Below, piece after piece: positions 30,929-37,379 of a stretch of DNA of 38,743 nucleotides (position 1 is the first letter of the stretch; each line of letters opens with the position of its first letter). Source of the stretch: an uncultured Mediterraneibacter sp. (GTDB lineage Bacteria; Bacillota; Clostridia; Lachnospirales; Lachnospiraceae); NCBI GenBank assembly GCA_944375765.1, contig CALWAR010000103.1:1-38743 (forward strand), read 5' to 3'. The notes below the pieces were generated by a model. That model ran no database searches and had not been told where the DNA came from. It worked only from the letters and a program-made list of their open reading frames with translations. A program made the position numbers and the translations under genes.

Positions 30929-32003
30929 ATCAGTAGAGAGCAAATGGAAGCCCTCGTGGGAGTGGATCTACAAGACGTCAGATTATCATCACGTGTCTAA
31001 TCTTGTCTACTATAAAGTTATGTGGTCAGACGACGTCCGTGTCCTGAAGTGGAAAGAGCGGTTTGAGACGCGTTACAGAAACGCGATGCGGCTGCAGGAG
31101 AGGAACCTTATCCTGAGAAAGCAGCTTGAGGCTGAGCTTGAAAAGAGAGAGATGCACTCTCTTTTCCTCGGAGAGTCAATGATACTGGAATACTATCCGA
31201 GGCCGGAGATGAGGATGCCGGAGCCGATAGAGCTGCTCGTACAGAAGAAGAGATACGACGACGCCCGCAGACTCCTCAGGTCCATGGGATTCGACGAAGT
31301 CCGGGACGGCCGCGGGCAGGGGACGGGGCTGTTCGCCCGCATACCGGACCAGAAGATCAGGCTCTACGATGCGCTCCCGTTTACCGGCCGTAAAGTCAGG
31401 GCATGGTTCCGGGAGATGCCCGGAGAACTCCCGAAAGAGGACGAGCGTTCTTATATACACTGTATGAACGAAGAGACGACGTATATCTACTTTATCTGCA
31501 GGCTGGCGGACAAGTTCGCCAGAGGACAGCTTGAGATACGGGATATCGTGGACTTCTGGCTGCTGCTCTCAAAAGAAGGCCCGCAGTTGAAATGGAAAGA
31601 AGTCAGAGAAGAGATCGAGAGTATGGATCTCGACACGTTCGGAGAATATATCGTCAAGCTGACGGGCAAATGGTTCGGCAATATGCACTTTCATGAGGAC
31701 AACTATATCCTCAACGACATGCAGACATACATCATCTCAAAAGGCACGCTGGGCCGCCGCGAGAGCGAAGACGTCCTCCCGCTGGTCACGAGCGTGGTAG
31801 ACAGCTACTACAGAGACCTGAGAAAAGAGGAAAGGAGAAGAATGCGCGAATGGCGATTCCCTCCCATCGACTACATGGTGTCTTCTTTTCCCCGGCTGAA
31901 GAAGTGGCCCATCCTCCTTCCGGTATACTGGCTCATAAGACTGATGAAAAACAGGAGATTCAGAAAAAAAAGAAGAGCCAGGACAGAGGAAAGCCGAGAA
32001 TAG
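30855..32003 (+). CDS. NTP_transf_5-like protein lacking catalytic residues
   Basis: This 382-aa protein follows the layout of the uncharacterised nucleotidyltransferase family NTP_transf_5: HHVSNLVYYKVM near residue 45-56, then SLFLGESMILEYYPRPEMR where the family has LLKGxxLxxxxYPxPxxR, and EPIELLV where it has DIDLLV. Both metal-binding Asp and the KG lysine are thus replaced (Leu104, Pro124, Glu126), so it is probably not an active transferase. The end FPRLKKWPILLPVYWLIR is also family-like, with a basic tail. AGAAGGATA precedes the ATG. The first 74 bases lie inside the ABC gene. Confidence 0.65.
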   Translation: MSVNIESRMERYLITLIAEAVNQSESVESKWKPSWEWIYKTSDYHHVSNLVYYKVMWSDDVRVLKWKERFETRYRNAMRLQERNLILRKQLEAELEKREMHSLFLGESMILEYYPRPEMRMPEPIELLVQKKRYDDARRLLRSMGFDEVRDGRGQGTGLFARIPDQKIRLYDALPFTGRKVRAWFREMPGELPKEDERSYIHCMNEETTYIYFICRLADKFARGQLEIRDIVDFWLLLSKEGPQLKWKEVREEIESMDLDTFGEYIVKLTGKWFGNMHFHEDNYILNDMQTYIISKGTLGRRESEDVLPLVTSVVDSYYRDLRKEERRRMREWRFPPIDYMVSSFPRLKKWPILLPVYWLIRLMKNRRFRKKRRARTEESRE

Positions 32004-32006
32004 GGC

Positions 32007-32033
32007 TTAATATTTTCTGAAAAGTGCCGATAA
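32007..32033 (+). promoter_or_regulatory. Sigma-28 promoter of flgM
   Basis: TTAA (32007-32010), 15 bases and a perfect GCCGATAA (32026-32033) match the sigma-28 consensus apart from the second base of the -35. It begins 3 bases after the previous stop codon. The transcript would start near 32039 and cover flgM-flgN-flgK-flgL and on. Confidence 0.88.
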
Positions 32034-32035
32034 AA

Positions 32036-32058
32036 TTAACAGAATCGTTAACAGAATC
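32036..32058 (+). repeat. Tandem TTAACAGAATC in the flgM leader
   Basis: TTAACAGAATC occurs twice (32036-32046 and 32048-32058) separated by a single base, with a 12-base period. It lies at and just after the predicted sigma-28 start site. The core AACAGAATC also occurs at the same place before fliD. Confidence 0.7.
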
Positions 32059-32091
32059 TATAGTTTGGAAACAGCAGGGAGGTGCACATCA

Positions 32092-32409
32092 ATGAAGATA
32101 GGAACAGAGAACCTCTTGAGCACATACAGCGTAATGTCTGCAGGAGATACGGCCGCATCAGCGAGGGACAGTGTGGTGAGAGAGCGCGGGAAAAACTATG
32201 ACGAAGTCGTATTCTCATCGACTTCCCGGCAGATGGAGGAGAAGCTTTTTATCGGCAGAGTCACAGAGATGGTCAAGTCCGCAGTGCGCGACGTGAGCGG
32301 ACAGGAGGAGAAGATCAGCCGTCTCAGGGAAGCTGTGGAAAGCGGGGCCTACATCCCGGATTCCCGTGAGACAGCCTCAAGGATGCTGCTCCTGGGAGGT
32401 GACAGATAA
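32092..32409 (+). CDS. flgM: Anti-sigma-28 factor FlgM
   Basis: FlgM (105 aa) holds FliA inactive until the hook is finished and FlgM is exported. The N-terminal part is polar and probably disordered, and the C-terminal half holds the sigma-binding helices, with EEKISRLREAVESGAYIPDS as the typical FlgM motif (I..lk..v..G.Y.vd). GGGAGGTG at 32078-32085 fixes the ATG. It is preceded by a sigma-28 promoter, so FliA activates its own inhibitor, the usual feedback. Its stop overlaps the flgN start by one base. Confidence 0.93.
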   Translation: MKIGTENLLSTYSVMSAGDTAASARDSVVRERGKNYDEVVFSSTSRQMEEKLFIGRVTEMVKSAVRDVSGQEEKISRLREAVESGAYIPDSRETASRMLLLGGDR

Positions 32410-32852
32410 TGGACGAACTGATAAAGATCCTCACAGAGATGACAGAGGCGCTGACAGAGATCCTGCCGCTGGAGCAGGAGAAGTTCAGGGCAGTACAGGA
32501 GGATAAGGTCGGTATCCTGGATGGATGTATGGGAAGAGAGCAGGCGTTCGCCCTCAGGATCAAAGGACTGGAACAGAAGCGCATGAAGTTCATGGAAGAG
32601 CACGGATACGGGGGCATGACGCTTAAGGAACTGGCCGACAGGCTGGAGGGGGAGGAGCAGGGAAAGATGAGGAAGCTCCTGGAGGATCTCGTTCTGGCAG
32701 TCCAGAACTTCAATTCCTACAACGACGAATCTATGAAACTGATAAACCTTAAGCTGCACAATCTCGAGAGAGCCGCCGCTCCGGACGGCGGACTGATCTA
32801 TGGCAGAGATAAGGCGGCTGACGAAGAGCACATGATAAGCAGACGGATGTAA
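32409..32852 (+). CDS. flgN: FlgK/FlgL export chaperone FlgN
   Basis: FlgN (147 aa) escorts the hook-filament junction proteins FlgK and FlgL to the export gate. The sequence is a helical bundle with MDELIKILTEMTEALTEILP and EQEKFRAVQEDKVGILDGCM, the FlgN pattern (L...l..e...l..L...l..E...L...d). The position between flgM and flgK matches Bacillus yvyG. It is translated from ATG overlapping the flgM stop. Confidence 0.9.
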   Translation: MDELIKILTEMTEALTEILPLEQEKFRAVQEDKVGILDGCMGREQAFALRIKGLEQKRMKFMEEHGYGGMTLKELADRLEGEEQGKMRKLLEDLVLAVQNFNSYNDESMKLINLKLHNLERAAAPDGGLIYGRDKAADEEHMISRRM

Positions 32853-32857
32853 CAGGC

Positions 32858-32886
32858 GTCCGCGCGGGAACGATACGCGGCCGGAC
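32858..32886 (+). repeat. Hairpin between flgN and flgK
   Basis: GTCCG-CGCG (32858-32866) pairs with CGCG-GC-CGGAC (32876-32886), with a 2-base bulge and 9-base loop. It lies between the flgN stop and the flgK ribosome binding site. No T-run follows, so it is an intercistronic stem, perhaps for message processing or stability. Confidence 0.4.
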
Positions 32887-32913
32887 AGATGATGATTAAG
32901 GAGGAAACAGACA

Positions 32914-34440
32914 ATGGTACGATCTACATTCGCAGGATTTTCTGTCGCACAGCTTGCGATGGCGGTAAGCCAGAACGCGCTGGACGTAGTGGGACAGAAT
33001 GTATCTAATATTAACACGGCAGGATACACAAGACAGAGGCTGGACCAGCAGAGCGTGAAGCCCACGGGCCACAGCGTGATGAACACGAAGTTTGCCATTA
33101 AAGTAGGCCAGGGCGTTATGGCTACAGGGGTATCTCAGATCAGGGATCCTTTTCTCGATATCCAGTACCGCTCTCAGCTCGCAGAAGTAGGGACGGTCGA
33201 CGCAATGGACTCCATCCTGGCACGGCTCGGCGATATCTTCGACGAGACGGCGTCCTCCAAGATCGGGACGGCGCTCAACGAAGTCATCAGCCAGCTCCAG
33301 AATATGGCCAGGCCGGATACAGCGGGCCAGGACACATATGAAACTCTCGTGCGCTCAGCCATGGAGACATTTATCAACCTCATCCATGACAACGCAAAAG
33401 AGCTGACGTCCCTCAGACAGGAATATGTCACCAAGCTGACAGGGACAGACGAGCAGGAGATCGACTCCATACTGTCCAAGATCGTAGAGCTCAACGAATC
33501 GATCAAGAACAGCCACGTGCTGGGCAACCCGGCGCTCGAGCTGATGGATCAGAGGAACGAGCTGATCGATTCCCTTGCGACGTATCTCCCGATCGACGTG
33601 ACCTATGAAGAGCAGACCATGGGCGCCAACATCACGATCGAGACGCTGAAAGTCACGTTTACAGATGCGAACGGCAACCAGCATACGCTCATCGACGATC
33701 AGGACAAAGGCACGGTCGATGTCCAGGCGACGGCAGATATGGGTGTGACGGTTTCCATCACGGATGCAGCCGGCGGCGCTGCCGTAGATGTAACCGACGC
33801 GCTTGGCGACGGAGTGCTCAAAGGCTATGCCGATATGCTCAACGAGCGGGGCGTCTATGCTGGAGACGATACAAAGGGCATCGGCTTCTACGAGGACTAC
33901 TTCGATGAATATATCAATATGTTCGCAACCACGATGAACGACCTGAATCAGCCGGGCGGAGCGCTCTTTACTACCGCAGACGGCCAGACTACCGGTTTTA
34001 CGGCTGAGAACATCCGGGTATCGGAAGGCTGGATGAACGGCAATGTGAGCCTCACGACGTCGACAGATCCGAATGCCGGAGACGGAACATATGAAAATAT
34101 CCAGAGGATGATCAATGCGCTGAGCAAGGATGACCACGACTTTAATGTCCCGGGAACCGCCACGAACGTGTTTACGGGGACATTCCTCGAGGCTTATGAT
34201 TTTCTTCAGAACACACAGGCGTCGGAGCGGTCTTCGGTTTCCACGATCCTTACGAACCGGACGACCATGCTGATACAGATCGCGAACTCAAAGGACTCTG
34301 TATCCGGCGTATCCCTGGATGAAGAAGTGATGAACATGATGAGATACCAGCAGTCGTACAATGCGGCGGCCAGGCTGATGACGACGCTGGACGAGGCGCT
34401 TGACACGCTGATTAACAACACCGGCATTGTCGGCAGATAA
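32914..34440 (+). CDS. flgK: Hook-filament junction protein FlgK (HAP1)
   Basis: FlgK (508 aa) is the first junction protein between hook and filament. The N-terminal VRSTFAGFSVAQLAMAVSQN and LDVVGQNVSNINTAGYTRQR are the rod/hook motif in its FlgK form. The C-terminus has GVSLDEEVMNMMRYQQSYNA followed by AARLMTTLDEALDTLIN, the FlgK ending. The variable middle is acidic and Thr-rich. Length is typical. AAGGAGGAAA precedes the ATG; flgL follows after 14 bases. Confidence 0.97.
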   Translation: MVRSTFAGFSVAQLAMAVSQNALDVVGQNVSNINTAGYTRQRLDQQSVKPTGHSVMNTKFAIKVGQGVMATGVSQIRDPFLDIQYRSQLAEVGTVDAMDSILARLGDIFDETASSKIGTALNEVISQLQNMARPDTAGQDTYETLVRSAMETFINLIHDNAKELTSLRQEYVTKLTGTDEQEIDSILSKIVELNESIKNSHVLGNPALELMDQRNELIDSLATYLPIDVTYEEQTMGANITIETLKVTFTDANGNQHTLIDDQDKGTVDVQATADMGVTVSITDAAGGAAVDVTDALGDGVLKGYADMLNERGVYAGDDTKGIGFYEDYFDEYINMFATTMNDLNQPGGALFTTADGQTTGFTAENIRVSEGWMNGNVSLTTSTDPNAGDGTYENIQRMINALSKDDHDFNVPGTATNVFTGTFLEAYDFLQNTQASERSSVSTILTNRTTMLIQIANSKDSVSGVSLDEEVMNMMRYQQSYNAAARLMTTLDEALDTLINNTGIVGR

Positions 34441-34454
34441 GGAGGCAGAGTAAA

Positions 34455-35459
34455 ATGAGGATTACGACAAACATGATCATGAGAAACTACCAGAGCAGCC
34501 TGTATGATAATCTGAGAGGGCTGGAACTGGCGCGTAAACAGGTTGAGACAGGGATGCGTATCCAGTCTGCCTATGAAGATCCGGGCGCGGCGGCGAACGC
34601 GGCCGTACTGAAAAGCCGTTACACGCGCACAGAGGACTATCTGAACAACTTAGGCAGCGTGGACAAATGGCTGAATGAGCAGGAGAGCGCTCTCTATGAG
34701 GTGAGCAATATAGCGACAGATATCGCCAACAAATATTCAGTAGAGGCCATCACGGACACGATGGACGACGTTGGACGCGATACGTACGCGGAGCTTCTGC
34801 GCAACCTCCAGAACACGATGGTGCAGTTCATGAACTCCAAGTTCGGCGATACTTTTGTCCTGGGGGGCAACGCCGGCACAGAGCAGGCGCCTTTTGAACT
34901 GTCTGCGGACGGAACAACGCTTCTCTACCGGGGAGTGGACGTCAACGATCCGGCCAACCAGGCAGAGCTGGAGCGTCTCGCAGCAGAGACGTCCTATGTG
35001 GACATCGGATACGGCCTTTCATTCGACGCGGCCAACACCAACATCGTCCCGTCCACTGCTATGAACGCTGCTCTTCCGGGCATCAGCGCCATCGGATACG
35101 GGCAGACAAACGGCACGAGCAACAACATGATCCTGCTGGTGGGACAGATGGCAGAAGTTCTTGAGGCGGACACATTTGACCGCGACGCTTATGAAACGCT
35201 CTGGACGAGGTTCCAGGAAGGGGCGAGCACGCTCCGGGATTCGATAACGCAGATCGGAACAAAGACGGATATGATCGAGAATACGACGTCGAAACTGGAG
35301 GCGGAGAAGATCGCCATCCAGGAGCAGTTCAACGATGCGGTCGGCATAGAGCCGGCTCTCGCGATCACGAACTATTCGTACGCTATGTATACATATAACA
35401 GTGCACTGAGGGTGGGGACGGGTATTCTCGGTCCATCTCTTCTGGATTTCCTCTCCTGA
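34455..35459 (+). CDS. flgL: Hook-filament junction protein FlgL (HAP3)
   Basis: FlgL (334 aa) is the second junction protein and resembles flagellin. The N-terminus MRITTNMIMRNYQSSLYDNL followed by RGLELARKQVETGMRIQ and the LGSVDKWLNEQESALYEVSN helix are typical. The C-terminal coiled coil includes SKLEAEKIAIQEQFNDAVGI. Length is normal for the family. AAGGAGGCAG precedes the ATG. Confidence 0.95.
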   Translation: MRITTNMIMRNYQSSLYDNLRGLELARKQVETGMRIQSAYEDPGAAANAAVLKSRYTRTEDYLNNLGSVDKWLNEQESALYEVSNIATDIANKYSVEAITDTMDDVGRDTYAELLRNLQNTMVQFMNSKFGDTFVLGGNAGTEQAPFELSADGTTLLYRGVDVNDPANQAELERLAAETSYVDIGYGLSFDAANTNIVPSTAMNAALPGISAIGYGQTNGTSNNMILLVGQMAEVLEADTFDRDAYETLWTRFQEGASTLRDSITQIGTKTDMIENTTSKLEAEKIAIQEQFNDAVGIEPALAITNYSYAMYTYNSALRVGTGILGPSLLDFLS

Positions 35460-35504
35460 TCTGCACTCGTTATAATATAAACATAAGGAAAGGAGGAAGA
35501 AATT

Positions 35505-36125
35505 ATGGAACCCCTGCTGAAGATTACAACAATACCAATGGAATACGAAATCACGATCCAGCACGCGCGGCTTGAGCGCGGACAGAGCAGGCCTCCGGTC
35601 GTAGAGATATCGAGGCAACGAGGCGGACTCAATATGCGCAGTCAGCCGGCAAGACTGCTTCTTGACAGTTTTGAAGCGCGCAACAGCATAATTCCTTCAA
35701 CACGGACCGCGATCTATCAGAACGCACAGAAGGGGCTGCGTGCTGCGGGTGAAGCGGCTCAGAGTTACTCGAATGAAGCGGCTCAGATGAGATGGTCCAG
35801 GCCGGGACAGGGCGGGGAGATGCTCTCACAGATATTTGAGCAGAGAGCTCAGATGCCTACGGGACAGTTTCAGTTAGGATTCCTGCCGACGACGGGAGTC
35901 AATATCAACTACCAGGCGGGAAACCTTACGACGTCCTACCAGATGGATCGGCTGGCTTTCAACCTCAAGCTGAACAACAGCGAGGTAGAGTATATCCCGG
36001 GCAACATAGATATCGTTGTGACACAGTATCCTGACGTAGTCATCGAGTATATGGGAAGCCCGGTCTTTGTACCGCCAAGTGCGGCTGAGTTCTTTACCGG
36101 CGAATCAGTAGACCTGGTCGCGTAA
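35505..36125 (+). CDS. YviE family (DUF6470) flagellar operon protein
   Basis: This 206-aa protein matches the YviE/DUF6470 family found between flgL and fliW in Bacillus and Clostridia. Recognisable parts are LKITTIPMEYEITIQHARLE at the N-terminus, RLLLDSFEARNSI, and YIPGNIDIVVTQYPDVVIEY near the C-terminus. No enzyme motif, signal or membrane segment is visible. Function is unknown. AAAGGAGGAAG precedes the ATG. A TATAAT at 35471 lies in the gap to flgL but lacks a -35. Confidence 0.85.
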   Translation: MEPLLKITTIPMEYEITIQHARLERGQSRPPVVEISRQRGGLNMRSQPARLLLDSFEARNSIIPSTRTAIYQNAQKGLRAAGEAAQSYSNEAAQMRWSRPGQGGEMLSQIFEQRAQMPTGQFQLGFLPTTGVNINYQAGNLTTSYQMDRLAFNLKLNNSEVEYIPGNIDIVVTQYPDVVIEYMGSPVFVPPSAAEFFTGESVDLVA

Positions 36126-36145
36126 CGCGGCTGTGCGGCGCTGCT

Positions 36146-36184
36146 CCGCCGCCGTTTCCCGACGATATGTCTAAACGGCGGCGG
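36146..36184 (+). repeat. GC-rich 12-bp hairpin before fliW
   Basis: CCGCCGCCGTTT (36146-36157) and AAACGGCGGCGG (36173-36184) are perfect inverted repeats with a 15-base loop; one wobble and one further pair can extend the stem. It is the strongest stem in the window. No T-run follows (GGAAAGAAAAG), so it is not a standard terminator. It ends about 10 bases before the first possible fliW start. Confidence 0.65.
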
Positions 36185-36216
36185 GGAAAGAAAAGATGTT
36201 AGGAACAGGAGAAATT

Positions 36217-36672
36217 ATGGAGGACAGAGAGAAAAAGTCTGCAGAGATATTATCCGATGAGGAAGAAGGTACTGTCTGCTTCGAGGAAGGGCTTTTTGGA
36301 TTTGAACAATGCAAAAAGTTCCTTCCTGTTGCCGTTGAGAAAGACAGTGATGCAGTACTGACGCTTTTAAGTATAGATAATGAAGATCTCGCATTTATCA
36401 TTATGAATCCCTTTCTGCTGAAAGAGGATTATCATCCGCAGGTCAGTAAAGAGGAACTGAGATCTCTTGGAGAGGCCGGGGAACAGGACTATTCATGGTA
36501 TGTGATCTGTACCGCCCATCAGCCGCCGGAGGAGAGCACAGTGAACCTCCGGTGCCCGATCGTAGTCAACACGCGGTACAGGCGGGGAAAACAACTGATA
36601 CTTGATAATCAGGAATATACTTTCCGGCACAGACTGGGAGACCTGGCGCAGGAGGAGACTCACACATGCTGA
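36217..36672 (+). CDS. fliW: Flagellar assembly factor FliW
   Basis: FliW (151 aa from this start) binds either flagellin or CsrA and so links flagellin level to CsrA control. Typical parts are VCFEEGLFGFEQCKKFLPVA, AFIIMNPFLLKEDY and CPIVVNTRYRRGKQLILDNQ. AGGAG at 36207-36211 is well placed for the ATG at 36217. An in-frame ATG at 36196 (158 aa) is possible but its GGGGAAAG lies at the foot of the strong hairpin. The gene overlaps csrA by 7 bases. Confidence 0.93.
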   Translation: MEDREKKSAEILSDEEEGTVCFEEGLFGFEQCKKFLPVAVEKDSDAVLTLLSIDNEDLAFIIMNPFLLKEDYHPQVSKEELRSLGEAGEQDYSWYVICTAHQPPEESTVNLRCPIVVNTRYRRGKQLILDNQEYTFRHRLGDLAQEETHTC

Positions 36673-36941
36673 CACTGACCAGAAAAAAGGGAGAAGAGAT
36701 CGTCATAGGAGACAATATCGTGATTGCCGTCAGGGAGATCGGCTCTGACAGCGTGAAGATATCCGTGTCGGCCCCGCGGAATGTGCCTGTATTCCGGCGC
36801 GAGCTTAAGATGGCCGCGCAGGAGAACAGAGAAGCCGCGGCGGCCGGCGCTGATGCGGCCGGGATCGCAGCCCTGCTGGCGCAGGGAAGCGGGAGGCCTA
36901 AGCAAAGAAGGGAGGAGAAAGAAAAATGCGATACGAAGTAA
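36666..36941 (+). CDS. csrA: Translational regulator CsrA with long C-terminal tail
   Basis: CsrA (91 aa) binds GGA motifs in RNA and in Bacillus represses flagellin translation. The core MLTLTRKKGEEIVIGDNIVI and SVKISVSAPRNVPVFRRELK is complete, with RNA-binding Arg44 in the VHREE-type position (VFRRE). The usual length is 60-75 aa; here about 40 residues rich in Ala, then Arg, Lys and Glu follow the core. AGGAGGAGA precedes the ATG. The last 16 bases overlap the hemerythrin gene. Confidence 0.93.
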   Translation: MLTLTRKKGEEIVIGDNIVIAVREIGSDSVKISVSAPRNVPVFRRELKMAAQENREAAAAGADAAGIAALLAQGSGRPKQRREEKEKCDTK

Positions 36942-37342
36942 CCCAGGATCTGATGACCGGGAATTCTATGATAGACAGTGAACACAGAGTGCTGTTTGAC
37001 GCAGCGAACAAGCTGCTGGATGCGTTTGCAGACGGCAGGAACGACGGAGGGATGAATATCGTCCAGACGGGTATCTTTCTGAAAAACTATGTGGACAAGC
37101 ACTTTGAACATGAACAGGAATTACAGAAGAAACATGAGTGGCGGGAATATGATACACATGTGCGTTTTCATGAACAGTATAAGCAGACGCTGAGCGATAT
37201 CCTGGACGGGCTGCCAAAAGACGGCCCGCCGTCGGTAGAACTTGTGAGCGAGCTGAATCTGCATATCGTAAGACTGATCACACACATCCGGACAATGGAC
37301 AAGCGCCTGGGAAGTTATCTGCAGTCCCGGGGCGAAGTGTGA
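36926..37342 (+). CDS. Bacteriohemerythrin (hemerythrin-like oxygen-binding protein)
   Basis: This single-domain protein (138 aa) has a complete di-iron ligand set: His20, His59, Glu63, His78, His82, His120 and Asp125, in the motifs MIDSEHRVLF, HFEHE, HVRFHE and THIRTMDK. Such proteins bind oxygen reversibly, for storage, sensing or protection; in an anaerobe a sensing or scavenging role is likely. AAGGGAGGAG lies inside csrA, and the gene overlaps csrA by 16 bases. A chemoreceptor gene follows after 37 bases, hinting at oxygen taxis. Confidence 0.92.
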   Translation: MRYEVTQDLMTGNSMIDSEHRVLFDAANKLLDAFADGRNDGGMNIVQTGIFLKNYVDKHFEHEQELQKKHEWREYDTHVRFHEQYKQTLSDILDGLPKDGPPSVELVSELNLHIVRLITHIRTMDKRLGSYLQSRGEV

Positions 37343-37379
37343 TCTTCAACATACAGTAAGAAAAAGGAGAAAACAGCAA

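Noticed and set aside
35471-35476. TATAAT before the YviE gene as a separate promoter
   Set aside because: No matching -35 at 16-18 bases and no extended -10. The gene fits readthrough from the flgM operon.
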